Source of the DNA: JAASSS01 sp021767745
Lineage (GTDB): Bacteria > Pseudomonadota > Gammaproteobacteria > UBA5335
Length of the DNA: 64,000 nucleotides
Assembly (NCBI GenBank): GCA_034189165.1
Contig: JAXHVN010000013.1
Span: 1 to 64,000 of the forward strand
Reading direction: 5' to 3'
A program made the translations under genes and the position numbers. Of the stretch, positions 18,632-27,387 are shown piece by piece; position 1 is the stretch's first letter, and every line of letters starts with the position of its first letter. The notes below the pieces were generated by a model. That model saw only the letters and a list, made by a program, of their open reading frames with translations. It searched no databases and was not told the origin of the DNA.

Positions 18632-19962
18632 GTGCCGAACCCGTCCTGTCGCACTATCAGGCGCAGTACCGCGCGCTCGCGCCCGAGCTGCCCGGGCGCG
18701 AGCTGGCCTGGCTGGTCTCGCGCCGGCAGGGCGCGCTCGCCCGGCTGCTGCGCGAGGGCTGGCCGAGCAATCGGCACGAGGCGTGGAAGTATGCGCCGTT
18801 GCGCCTGCTGACCGGGCGCGAATTCCACCCCGTCATCACCCCGCCCCCGGTGGCGCCCCAAGCACTGGCGGCGGCTGCGCTGCCGGCGCTTACCGGCCCG
18901 CGGCTGGTGTTCGTCAACGGCCGCTACGATGCGGGCCTCAGTGCGCCGGACGCGGCCGAGGCCGGCGTGAGCGTGCAGCCGCTGGCCGAGGCGCTGGCCG
19001 AAGCGCCCGAGCGCATCGCCGAGCTGCTGGAGGCCGACCCCGGGGCGGATGCCGAGGCCTTCGGCGCGCTGAACACCGCCTTCATGGCCGATGGCGCCTG
19101 CATCCGCGTGGCCGCCGGCGTGCAGGCGCGCCAGCCCATCAGCCTGGTGTTCCTGACCGCGCCGGCGCCGGTGCGGCAGATGATCTGCCCACGGGTGCTG
19201 CTGGATCTGGAGGCCGGTGCCGGTGCCCAGGTGGTGGTGCATCACGCGGGCATCGGTGGCACCGGCGAGCGGTCGCACCTGGTCGACCTGCTGGTGCAGG
19301 GCGCGCTTGCCGAGGGCGCCGAGCTGTCGCTGCTGCGGCTGCAGGAGGAGGACGACCAGGCGCTCTCGCTGGCCCAGCTGCGCCTGCGCCAAGGCGCCGC
19401 CAGCCGCTGCACGGCCGCGGACTACGCGCTCGGCGGCCGGTTCGCACGCACGGAGCTGACCGCCGAGCTCGCCGGCGTCGACGCCGCGGCAACCGTCACC
19501 GGCATGCTGCTGCCGCAGCATCGCCAGCACATGGAGCTGCTGACGACGATGGATCACGCCGCGCCGGCGACGCTGAGCACCCAGCAGGTCAAGGCGGTGG
19601 CCGACGGCCATGGCCGCGGCGTGTTCAACGGGTTGGTGCGGGTGCGCCCGGACGCCCAGCGGATCGACGCGCGCCAGAACAGCGCCAACCTGCTGCTCTC
19701 GCCGTCCGCGGAGATCGACGCCCGGCCGCAGCTGGAGATCTACGCCGACGATGTGCGCTGCACGCATGGCGCCACGGTCGGTCAGCTGGATGAGTCGGCG
19801 CTGTTCTATCTGCGCGCGCGCGGCCTGCCGCTGGCCGCCGCGCGCTCACTGCTGATCTACGCCTTCCTTGCCGAACTGCTGCCGAGCGCGCTGCCGGCGC
19901 TGGGGGAGCGGGTGGACGCCCGCCTGCGCGGTGAGCTGCCAGTGCCGGAGGGGCTGGCATGA
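18628..19962 (+). CDS. sufD: Fe-S assembly protein SufD
   Basis: SufB paralogue in the SufBC2D complex. The 444-aa protein has an N-terminal helical domain (NRHEAWKYAPLRLL, the conserved WKYT-like motif) and a beta-helix core ending in the C-terminal block TVGQLDESALFYLRARGL. The C-terminal YAFLAELL helix is the SufC-binding region. The start overlaps sufC and the end overlaps sufS, each by four bases, so B, C, D and S form one tight translational unit. Confidence 0.95.
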
Positions 19963-21203
19963 GCCGGGCGGTACCGCTCGATGCGCGCCTGGACGTGGCG
20001 GCCATCCGTGCCGATTTCCCGGCGCTGCACCAGCAGGTGCACGGCCATCCGCTGGCCTATCTCGACAATGCCGCCACCACGCAGAAGCCGGCGGCCGTGA
20101 TCGAGGCGATCGACCACTACTACCGGCACGACAACGCCAACATCCACCGCGGCGTGCACGCGCTGTCCGAGCGGGCGACGGCGGCCTACGAGGCGGCACG
20201 CGACAAGGTGCGCGACTTCCTCGGCGCGGCGCGCCGGCAGGAGATCATCTTCGTACGCGGCGCCACCGAGGCGATCAACCTGGTGGCGCAGTCCTTCGTG
20301 CGCCCGCGCGTGGGCCCGGGTGACGAGATCCTGATCACCGAGCTGGAGCACCACGCCAACATCGTGCCCTGGCAGCTGGTGCGCGAGCAGACCGGCGCCT
20401 CGCTGCAGGTCGTGCCGATCGACGAGCACGGCGCCGTGCCGCTGGCAGCCTTCGAGGCGGCCCTCGGCGAAGCCACGCGTTTCGTCGCCATCGGCCACGT
20501 CTCCAACGCCCTGGGCACGATCAACCCGGTCGCCGAGATGGTCGCGCTGGCGCGGGCCCGCGAGATCCCGGTGCTGGTGGACGGCGCGCAGGCGGTGCCG
20601 CACCTGCCGGTGGACGTGCAGGCGCTGGGCGCCGATTTCTACACCTTCTCCGGCCACAAGATGTTCGGCCCCACCGGGATCGGTGCCCTCTATGGGCGCG
20701 AGGCCCTGCTGGAGGCGATGCCGCCCTGGCAGGGTGGCGGCGACATGATTCGCATGGTCCGCTTCGACCGGACGCTGTTCAACGATCTGCCCTACAAGTT
20801 CGAGGCCGGCACGCCCCACATCGCCGGTGGCATCGGCCTGGGCGCGGCGATCGACTATCTCGACGCCGTCGGCCTCGAGCGCATCGCCGCCTGGGAACAC
20901 GAGCTGCTGACGGCGGCCAGCGAGCGGCTCGGTGCGATCCCCGGGCTGCGCCTGATCGGCACGGCGCCGGCCAAGGCGGCGGTGGTCTCCTTCGTGCTGG
21001 AGGGGGTGCATCCGCACGATCTGGGGACCATCGTCGACCAGCACGGCGTCGCCATTCGCGCCGGCCATCACTGCGCCATGCCGGTGATGGAGCGCTTCGA
21101 CGTGCCGGCCACCGCGCGGGCCTCGTTCGCTTGCTACAACACGCTCGCCGAGGTGGATGCGCTGGTCGCGGCCGTCGAGGCGGCGCGGGCGATGTTCGCC
21201 TGA
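19959..21203 (+). CDS. sufS: Cysteine desulfurase SufS (class II)
   Basis: PLP enzyme that removes sulfur from cysteine and supplies persulfide to the SUF scaffold. The 414-aa protein has the PLP lysine in FSGHKMFGP (K234) and the catalytic cysteine in RAGHHCAMP (C372), with the short class II active-site loop. The SufU-type protein downstream, instead of SufE, is its likely sulfur acceptor. The ATG overlaps the sufD stop. Confidence 0.97.
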   Translation: MSRAVPLDARLDVAAIRADFPALHQQVHGHPLAYLDNAATTQKPAAVIEAIDHYYRHDNANIHRGVHALSERATAAYEAARDKVRDFLGAARRQEIIFVRGATEAINLVAQSFVRPRVGPGDEILITELEHHANIVPWQLVREQTGASLQVVPIDEHGAVPLAAFEAALGEATRFVAIGHVSNALGTINPVAEMVALARAREIPVLVDGAQAVPHLPVDVQALGADFYTFSGHKMFGPTGIGALYGREALLEAMPPWQGGGDMIRMVRFDRTLFNDLPYKFEAGTPHIAGGIGLGAAIDYLDAVGLERIAAWEHELLTAASERLGAIPGLRLIGTAPAKAAVVSFVLEGVHPHDLGTIVDQHGVAIRAGHHCAMPVMERFDVPATARASFACYNTLAEVDALVAAVEAARAMFA

Positions 21204-21298
21204 GGCGCCGCCCGCCGGAGCGGTCAACGCCGCTGCTGGCCGAGACGTTGGATAGTTGCCGGCACCTGCCGGCGGCGCACCGTATCCAAGGAGCAGCA

Positions 21299-21652
21299 AT
21301 GAAGCTTTCCCAGACGCTTACCACCACCCTGATGCTGACCCTGGCGCTCGCCGGCGCGCCGGCGCTGGCGGACGATGCCACCGTCGATGCCGCCATCGGC
21401 GGGGCGATCGGCGGCGCCGTGGGCGGTGCCGTGGGCGAGCGGGTCGGTGGCCGCGACGGCGCGGTGATCGGCGCCGGCATCGGTGCGGCCACCGGCAGCG
21501 CGATCGCGACCGATCGCGACCGGGAGCGGTACCATGAGGGTTATCGCCACGATTACGATCACTACGATCGGTATGACGGCCGTTATTACGCCGTGCCCGG
21601 CTCGACAGGCCGATTCTGCCCGCCGGGACAGGCCAAGAAAGGCCGCTGCTGA
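21299..21652 (+). CDS. Small secreted glycine-zipper protein inside the suf operon
   Basis: 117-aa protein with a signal peptide (residues 1-24, cleavage after ALA). A glycine-zipper stretch follows, AAIGGAIGGAVGGAVGERVGG then AVIGAGIGAATG (residues ~31-67), able to form a hairpin of membrane helices. The tail is rich in Tyr, His, Asp and Arg (YHEGYRHDYDHYDRYDG) and ends with a Cys pair spaced by CPPGQAKKGRC. CAAGGAG precedes the start. It is the only exported protein among the Fe-S assembly genes, 95 bp after sufS and 33 bp before sufU. The His/Asp/Tyr tail could bind metal. Its function is unknown. Confidence 0.75.
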   Translation: MKLSQTLTTTLMLTLALAGAPALADDATVDAAIGGAIGGAVGGAVGERVGGRDGAVIGAGIGAATGSAIATDRDRERYHEGYRHDYDHYDRYDGRYYAVPGSTGRFCPPGQAKKGRC

Positions 21653-21685
21653 TCACGCACGCCGGCGCGGGGGCGCCATACGTCG

Positions 21686-22126
21686 ATGGAGCTGAAGGAC
21701 CTCTACCAGGACATCATCGTCGATCACAACCGCAGCCCGCGTAATTTTCATGCGCTGGAGCCGGCCGATCGCACGGCCGAGGGCTACAACCCGCTGTGCG
21801 GCGACAAGCTGAAGCTGTTCCTGCGGCTGCGCGGCGATGTGATCGAGGAGGCTGCCTTCCTCGGCAGCGGCTGCGCGATCTCCACGGCCTCCACCTCGCT
21901 GATGACCGAGCGGCTCAAGGGCATGCGCATCGCCGAGGCCGAGGCCCTGTTCGGCCAGATGCACCGGCTGCTCACCGGCGAGGGCGAGGTGGACCTCGAC
22001 CAGCTCGGCAAGCTGGCGGCGCTGTCCGGGGTGAAGGACTATCCGGCGCGGGTGAAATGCGCCTCGCTGTGCTGGCACACGCTGAATTCGGCCCTGCACG
22101 GGTCCCAGAGCGCGACGACGGAGTAG
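21686..22126 (+). CDS. sufU: SUF-type sulfur carrier/scaffold SufU
   Basis: IscU-fold zinc protein that accepts persulfide from SufS. The 146-aa protein has the three conserved cysteines C38 (PLCGD), C63 (GSGCAIS) and C125 (VKCASLCW), and the SufU-specific insertion around RLLTGEGEVDLDQLG (residues ~94-108) that separates SufU from IscU. It has its own position after the glycine-zipper gene and ends one codon before sufT. SufU rather than SufE/IscU is typical of Gram-positives but also occurs in some gammaproteobacterial SUF operons. Confidence 0.93.
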   Translation: MELKDLYQDIIVDHNRSPRNFHALEPADRTAEGYNPLCGDKLKLFLRLRGDVIEEAAFLGSGCAISTASTSLMTERLKGMRIAEAEALFGQMHRLLTGEGEVDLDQLGKLAALSGVKDYPARVKCASLCWHTLNSALHGSQSATTE

Positions 22127-22129
22127 GTG

Positions 22130-22678
22130 ATGTACGGCCAGGGCGATCCGGTCGAGCTGCAGCGCGACGTGCTGGCCACGCTCGTGCCGCTCGGCGACAA
22201 GGTGGTGCTGCCCGAGGGCGGCCAGGTGGTGGTGACGCAGTCGCTCGGCGGCAGCTTCACCGTCTACTACGCCGGCAATCTCGCCCGCATCGCCGGCGAG
22301 GATGCCGACGCCCTGGGCATGACGCCGCCGCCGCGCCCGCAGCTGCCGGACGACCCCGCCGATGCCGAGGTCGAGCGCGTGGTGTGGGACCAGATGCGCA
22401 CCTGCTACGACCCGGAGATCCCGGTGGACATCGTCGAGCTGGGGCTGGTCTACCGGTGCGAGATCACCCATCGCGAGGATGGCCAGCGCGAGGTCGCCGT
22501 CACCATGACGCTCACCGCGCCGGGCTGCGGCATGGGAGATGTCATCGCTGATGACGTGCGGCACAAGATCGAGATGGTGCCGACGGTGGCCCGGGCCACG
22601 GTGGAGGTCACCTTCGAGCCGCCCTGGAGCGCCGAGATGATGACCGAGCAGGCGCGCCTGCAGACCGGAATGTTCTAG
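22130..22678 (+). CDS. sufT: Fe-S assembly protein SufT (MIP18/DUF59)
   Basis: Putative Fe-S maturation factor of the SufT family. The 182-aa protein has an N-terminal extension (residues 1-~75) with a GG-rich strand pattern, then the MIP18/DUF59 domain (VWDQMRTCYDPEIPVDIVELGL, cut here to CYDPEIPVDIVELG) and the TLTAPGCGMG motif with the conserved cysteine. ATG at 22130 or GTG at 22127, just after the sufU stop, could start it. The Rieske gene follows without a gap. Confidence 0.93.
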   Translation: MYGQGDPVELQRDVLATLVPLGDKVVLPEGGQVVVTQSLGGSFTVYYAGNLARIAGEDADALGMTPPPRPQLPDDPADAEVERVVWDQMRTCYDPEIPVDIVELGLVYRCEITHREDGQREVAVTMTLTAPGCGMGDVIADDVRHKIEMVPTVARATVEVTFEPPWSAEMMTEQARLQTGMF

Positions 22679-23011
22679 GTGGTGGCGCCGGCCGAAGGGT
22701 GGCAGGACATCGCCGCCGTCGAGGCGCTGCCGTCCGGGCAGTATCTGGAGGCGGTGCTGGAGGAGGCGGACGTGGTGGTGTTCAACGTCGGCGGCCTATT
22801 CCACGCCATCGAGAACCTCTGCACGCACGATGGCGGCCGGCTGTCCGGCGGTCGGCTCGAGGGCCGGCAGATCATCTGCCCGCGCCACGGTGCCCGCTTC
22901 GACGTGACCACCGGCGCCGCCTGCACGCCGCCGGCCTACCAGGACGTGCACGTCTTCCCCGTCCGCGTGCAGGACGGGCGTATCCAGCTGCGCGACGACC
23001 GCTGGGACTGA
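22679..23011 (+). CDS. Rieske-type [2Fe-2S] ferredoxin
   Basis: 110-aa soluble Rieske protein. The cluster ligands are C48 and H50 in CTHDGG and C67 and H70 in CPRHGARF, the bacterial dioxygenase-ferredoxin pattern. The disulfide cysteines of bc1 Rieske proteins are missing. It starts at a GTG directly after the sufT stop, so it belongs to the suf operon and may serve as an electron donor in cluster assembly. An alternative GTG lies one codon downstream. No oxygenase partner is adjacent. Confidence 0.9.
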   Translation: MVAPAEGWQDIAAVEALPSGQYLEAVLEEADVVVFNVGGLFHAIENLCTHDGGRLSGGRLEGRQIICPRHGARFDVTTGAACTPPAYQDVHVFPVRVQDGRIQLRDDRWD

Positions 23012-23090
23012 GCCGGCTGCCATCCCTGCTGCGGCGTCGGCGATCGGCTACACTGTCACGCGTTTTTCCGGCCCTGGTCGTGAGGTTGTC

Positions 23091-23585
23091 ATGATCGCGT
23101 GCTCCCCGGCAGGCACCCGTCGCGCCATCGTCCTGCTGCTGATCCTTGCGCTGACGGCGACCGGCTGTGCCCGGATCGCCCGCAGCGTGCTGCAGCCGCC
23201 GTCGGTGGCGCTGCAGGAGATCCGACTGGTGAACATGAGCGCCTTCACCCAGAGCTATCAGCTCGTGCTCATGCTCGACAACCCGAACCCCGTCGCGCTG
23301 CCCATCGAGGAGATCGACTACGTGCTGGAGGTGGCCGGCATCGAGTTCGCCCGGGGCGAGAACGAGGACGGTTTCGTGCTGCCGGCGAACGAGGATGTCG
23401 GGGTGGTGCTGAATATCCGCACCAACCTGCTCGACAGCGCCAACCGGTTGGCGCGGCTGCTCAGCGAGCCGGTCGACCGGGTCGACTACGAGCTGCGCGG
23501 CACCCTGCGCGTGGACAACCCGCTGCTCGGCGAGGTGCCGTTCCGGCGCGGCGGCGAGGTGCCCTTTCTGATGCCGTTCGAGTAG
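23091..23585 (+). CDS. LEA14-like (LEA type 2) lipoprotein
   Basis: 164-aa predicted lipoprotein. Residues 1-~25 end in a lipobox LTATGC, so it is likely anchored to a membrane facing the periplasm. The mature part is a WHy/LEA-2 beta-sandwich (LQEIRLVNMSAFTQSYQLVL, DNPNPVALPIEEIDY, cut). A TACACT -10-like box at 23049-23054 precedes it, so a new transcript may begin here rather than continue from suf. The next four genes are tightly spaced or overlapping, making a five-gene operon with the Att-type ABC system. Confidence 0.82.
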   Translation: MIACSPAGTRRAIVLLLILALTATGCARIARSVLQPPSVALQEIRLVNMSAFTQSYQLVLMLDNPNPVALPIEEIDYVLEVAGIEFARGENEDGFVLPANEDVGVVLNIRTNLLDSANRLARLLSEPVDRVDYELRGTLRVDNPLLGEVPFRRGGEVPFLMPFE

Positions 23586-23588
23586 CCG

Positions 23589-24113
23589 ATGGCAGTGGAA
23601 GAGGATTCGGAGGGCGGCTTCGGCCTCGAGGAGTTCGAGGACACGGCGCCGCGCCGGGCGCGCCGGCATGGGCTGCGGGCGCGCCTGCGTCGCGGCGCGC
23701 TGCGGCTGACGCGGCGCTGGCTGCAGCGCCCGGAGATCTCGCTGGTGGGGCTGCAGATCCGCGAGGTCGGTCTGTTCGAGCAGCGCTATTGCGTCACCGT
23801 GCGGCTGCACAACCCCAATCGCCTGCCGCTGCCGGTCCGCGTGGTGCACTACCAGATCGAGCTGATGGGCCAGCGCTTCGCCGCCGGCGAGACCACCGAG
23901 GCGTTCCGCATCCCGGCCCGCGGCGCCACCGACTTCAGCCTGAACGTCAACATGTCCATGCTGCGACTGGCCAGCTCGGTGGCGAACTTCCTGCTGCGCC
24001 CGCAGGCCGACATTCCCTACCGCATCCATGGCGAGGTCGAACTCGACCTGCCCCTGCTGCCGGCCGTACCGTTCTCGCACGCGGGCCAGGTGGAGCTGGC
24101 CAGGCGGCGGTGA
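23589..24113 (+). CDS. LEA14-like (LEA type 2) protein, second copy
   Basis: 174-aa paralogue of the preceding gene without a signal peptide or lipobox. The acidic N-terminus (MAVEEDSEGGFGLEEFED) is followed by a strongly basic stretch (residues ~20-48). The same LEA-2 sandwich follows: ISLVGLQIREVGLFEQRYCV, HNPNRLPLPVRVVHYQIEL and the FSLNVN strand. It may act in the cytoplasm or bind the membrane through its basic region. It lies four bases after the lipoprotein gene, and its stop overlaps the GTG start of the ATPase. Confidence 0.78.
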   Translation: MAVEEDSEGGFGLEEFEDTAPRRARRHGLRARLRRGALRLTRRWLQRPEISLVGLQIREVGLFEQRYCVTVRLHNPNRLPLPVRVVHYQIELMGQRFAAGETTEAFRIPARGATDFSLNVNMSMLRLASSVANFLLRPQADIPYRIHGEVELDLPLLPAVPFSHAGQVELARRR

Positions 24114-24790
24114 GCGCGCCGGCCCTGTGCCTGCGTGGGCTCAGCCACAGCTATCTCGAGGGGCGCCGGCCGCGGACGGTGCTGGATCGGCTGGCGCTCA
24201 CCGTCGCCGCCGGCGAGCATGTGGCGATCGTGGGGCGCAGCGGCTCGGGCAAGTCCACGCTGCTGAACCTGATCGCCGGTATCGATCGGCCCGACGCCGG
24301 CCACATCGAGATTGCCGGCGAGCGGGTCGACGGGCTCGACGAGCGGCGGCGCACCCTGCTGCGACGCCGGCGCATCGGCTTCGTGTTCCAGTTCTTCAAC
24401 CTCGTGCCCACGCTCACCGTCGGCGAGAACCTGCGCCTGCCGCTGCAGCTGAACGGCCTGGCCGATGCCGCCGGCGAGGCGCGGCTGCAGAACCTGCTGG
24501 AGGCCGTGGAACTGGCCGGCTACGCCGGGCGCTTTCCTGAAACGCTCTCGGGCGGTGAACAGCAGCGGGTGGCGCTGGCGCGGGCCCTGGTGCATCAGCC
24601 CGATCTCGTCTTGGCCGATGAACCGACCGGCAATCTCGATGCCGCCACGGGCGCGAAGGTCTGGGCACTGCTGCGTGCGCTGACCGAGTCCCGCGGCGCG
24701 ACGCTGCTGCTGGTGACGCACAACGCCGAGCAGGCCGCGCAGGCCGATCGCGCGTTGCGCCTGCAGGACGGCCGGCTGCAGCCGGCATGA
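24110..24790 (+). CDS. ABC transporter ATPase (LolD/AttE-like)
   Basis: 226-aa ATPase of the MacB/LolD class, which works with FtsX-type permeases in the extrusion or transfer of lipophilic substrates. It has Walker A GRSGSGKST, the Q-loop QFFNLVPTLTV, signature LSGGEQQRVALARAL, Walker B LVLADEPTGNLD and the H-loop VTHN. It starts with GTG at 24110, overlapping the LEA stop (GTGA), and its own stop overlaps the permease ATG. Confidence 0.93.
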   Translation: MSAPALCLRGLSHSYLEGRRPRTVLDRLALTVAAGEHVAIVGRSGSGKSTLLNLIAGIDRPDAGHIEIAGERVDGLDERRRTLLRRRRIGFVFQFFNLVPTLTVGENLRLPLQLNGLADAAGEARLQNLLEAVELAGYAGRFPETLSGGEQQRVALARALVHQPDLVLADEPTGNLDAATGAKVWALLRALTESRGATLLLVTHNAEQAAQADRALRLQDGRLQPA

Positions 24791-27387
24791 TCACCCGCCT
24801 GGCGGCCGCGTTGTGGCCGCTGCATCGCCGGGCCGGGCTGCGTCCGCTGCGCCGCCATCCGGGGCTGGCGGCGCTGGCCGTGCTGGGTATCGCGCTCGGC
24901 GTCGCCGTGGTGCTGGCGGTGGCGCTGGTGGGCGCCAGTGCCCGTACCGCGCTCACCCGCTCGCTGGACAGCGTGCTCGGCCCGGCCACGCATCAGGTGC
25001 TCGGCCCGCCCGGCGGCATGCCGCAGTCGCTCTACGCCGACCTGCGGCTGAGCTTCCCGGTGCCGATGGCGCCGGTGATCGACGCGCTGGTGACGCCGGT
25101 GCGGGCCCCCGGGCGCAGCCTGCGGCTGCTGGGAGTGGAGCCGGTGGCCGAGCTGGCGCTGCGCGGCGCCCGGCTGTCGGGCGAGAGCACCGATCCGCTC
25201 GCCGGGGCGCGCTTCCTGACCGCGCCGGCCCAGGTGCTGGTGCCGGCTGCGCTGGCCGATGCGCTCACGGCCGGGCCGGATGCGGGTGGCCCGCTGCGGC
25301 CGGGCGACACGCTGGCGCTGCGTCTGCCTGACCGGGTCGTCGAGGTGGAGGTCGCCGGCGTGCTGCCGGCGCAGGCGCGTGGGCCGCCGCTGGCCGGGCT
25401 GCTGTTCATGGACATTGCCGGCGCGCAGCGCCTGCTGGACCTTGGCGATCGCATCAGCCGCATCGATCTGCGCCTGCCGTCCGGCGCGGCGGGCGCGACG
25501 CTGGCCGAGGCCATCGCCGCGACCCTGCCGCCCGGGGTGCGGCTGGAGACCACCGGCGCCCGCACCCGGGCGCTGCAGGGGCTGACCGAGGCCTTCGAGT
25601 TCAACCTGCGGGCCATGAGCCTGCTGGCGCTCGTGGTCGGCCTGTACCTGATCTACAACACCATGGGCTTCACCGTGGTGCAGCGCCGGCCGCTGTTCGG
25701 CACGCTGCGTTTGCTCGGGGTGACTGGCGGGCAGCTGTTTCGCACCCTGCTGCTGGAGGCGGCGCTGCTGGGGCTGGTGGGTACGCTGGTGGGCCTGGGG
25801 CTGGGCGTGCTGCTGGCACAGGGCCTGCTCGGGCTGGTCGCCCGCACGATCGACGCGCTTTACTATCCGCTGCCGCTGGCGCAGCTGACGCTGGATCTGC
25901 CGACGCTCGCGGCCACGGCGGCGCTGGGCATCGGCGGCGCGGTCGCCGCCGCGATGCTGCCGGCCCGCGAGGCGGCCCGGACCCCGCCCCGGCAGACGCT
26001 GGACCGGGCCGCGCTGGAAGCCCGGCTGCGCCGCCGCCTGCCGTGGCTGGCGGCGCTCGGCGTGCCCGTGGCGCTGCTGGCCGTACCACTGCTGGCGTGG
26101 CCGGGCACCTCGCTGCTGCCGGCCTACGGCGCGCTGGTGGCCCTGGTGCTGGCGATGAGCCTGTGGGTGCCGTGGCTCAGCTGGCATGCCAGCCGCGGCC
26201 TCGCCCGGTTGCTGCCGGTGAACCGCCTGCCCGCGCTGCGGCTCGCGGTGCGGGGGGTGGGTGCGAGTCTCAGCCGCACGGGACTGGCCACCGCCGCGCT
26301 GACCCTGGCGCTGGCGACGGCGATGGGGGTGGCGATCATGATCCACAGCTTCCGGCTCAGCGTGGAGACGTGGCTGACGCAGACGCTCAGCGCCGACTTC
26401 TACGTCTCGCCGGGTACTGCGGCGCCCCGGGGGGCCTACGTGGACGAGGCGGTGGCCGAGGCCCTGGCGGCGCGCGCCGAGGTGGCGGCGGTGGTGGGCA
26501 TACGCAACGTGCGCCTGCCGGGGCCCGGCGGCGAGGTCAACGTCACCGGCATCACGCTGGCACCGCCGGTGCGGGACAGCTTCGCGCTGCTGGCCGGACA
26601 GGCGGATGCCGCCTTCGCCGCGCTGGCCGACTCCGCCCGCCGCCCGCCGGCCGCGCTGGCCAGCGAGCCGCTGGCCCTGCGCCGGGACCTTGCACCCGGC
26701 GATACGGTCGTGGTGACCGGCCGGGCCGGCCCGCAGACGCTGGAGGTGGTCGGTATCTACCGCGACTACGGCTCGGATCAGGGGCGACTGCTGGTGGCGG
26801 CGCCGGTGCTGGCGGCGCTGGCCGCGGCGCCCGGCTACAACGGCATCGGCGTCTACGTGCGGCCGGCCGCCTCCACGGCGTCGGTGCTCGCCGCGGCGCG
26901 TGCGCTGGCCACGCCGGAGCGCCCGCTGGCGGTGCAGCCCACGCGGGACATCCTGCAGTTTTCGCTGCAGGTCTTCGACCAGACCTTCGCCGTGACCGCC
27001 GTGCTGCGCGTGCTGACGCTGGTGATCAGTCTGGTGGGCATCGTCGGCGCGCTGATGGCACTACAGCTGGAGCGGCTGCGGGAGCTGGCGACACTGCGGG
27101 CGCTGGGCATGACGCCGGCGCAGATCGGCGGCACGGTGACCCTGCAGACCGTACTGCTCGGCCTGCTGGCCGGCGGATTTGCGCTGCCGACCGGGCTCGC
27201 GCTGGCTGCCGTGCTCACCGGCGAGATCAATCGCCGTGCCTTCGGCTGGACCATCGCGTTCGCGCTGCCGGCGCCGGTGCTGCTGCAGACGCTGCTGCTG
27301 GCGTTGCTGGCGGCTCTGGTGGCGGCGGTGCTGCCGGCATGGCGGGCGGCGCGCATCCGGCCGGCACTGGCGCTGCGCAGCGAATGA
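24787..27387 (+). CDS. FtsX-type ABC permease (AttF/AttG-like fused permease)
   Basis: 866-aa inner-membrane permease with two FtsX modules, so one chain supplies what AttF and AttG supply separately. An N-terminal anchor (residues ~18-45) is followed by a periplasmic MacB-PCD-like domain (~50-255) and a first cluster of transmembrane helices (~280-400, ending PAREAARTPPRQTL). A second copy follows: helices at ~425-530, a periplasmic domain ~535-725 and a last helix set ending PAWRAARIRPALAL, the same end motif. It overlaps both neighbours by four bases. Confidence 0.9.
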   Translation: MITRLAAALWPLHRRAGLRPLRRHPGLAALAVLGIALGVAVVLAVALVGASARTALTRSLDSVLGPATHQVLGPPGGMPQSLYADLRLSFPVPMAPVIDALVTPVRAPGRSLRLLGVEPVAELALRGARLSGESTDPLAGARFLTAPAQVLVPAALADALTAGPDAGGPLRPGDTLALRLPDRVVEVEVAGVLPAQARGPPLAGLLFMDIAGAQRLLDLGDRISRIDLRLPSGAAGATLAEAIAATLPPGVRLETTGARTRALQGLTEAFEFNLRAMSLLALVVGLYLIYNTMGFTVVQRRPLFGTLRLLGVTGGQLFRTLLLEAALLGLVGTLVGLGLGVLLAQGLLGLVARTIDALYYPLPLAQLTLDLPTLAATAALGIGGAVAAAMLPAREAARTPPRQTLDRAALEARLRRRLPWLAALGVPVALLAVPLLAWPGTSLLPAYGALVALVLAMSLWVPWLSWHASRGLARLLPVNRLPALRLAVRGVGASLSRTGLATAALTLALATAMGVAIMIHSFRLSVETWLTQTLSADFYVSPGTAAPRGAYVDEAVAEALAARAEVAAVVGIRNVRLPGPGGEVNVTGITLAPPVRDSFALLAGQADAAFAALADSARRPPAALASEPLALRRDLAPGDTVVVTGRAGPQTLEVVGIYRDYGSDQGRLLVAAPVLAALAAAPGYNGIGVYVRPAASTASVLAAARALATPERPLAVQPTRDILQFSLQVFDQTFAVTAVLRVLTLVISLVGIVGALMALQLERLRELATLRALGMTPAQIGGTVTLQTVLLGLLAGGFALPTGLALAAVLTGEINRRAFGWTIAFALPAPVLLQTLLLALLAALVAAVLPAWRAARIRPALALRSE

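Noticed and set aside
21204..21298. Promoter inside the suf operon before the glycine-zipper gene
   Set aside because: No convincing -10/-35 pair; a TTGGAT near 21248 has no partner box.
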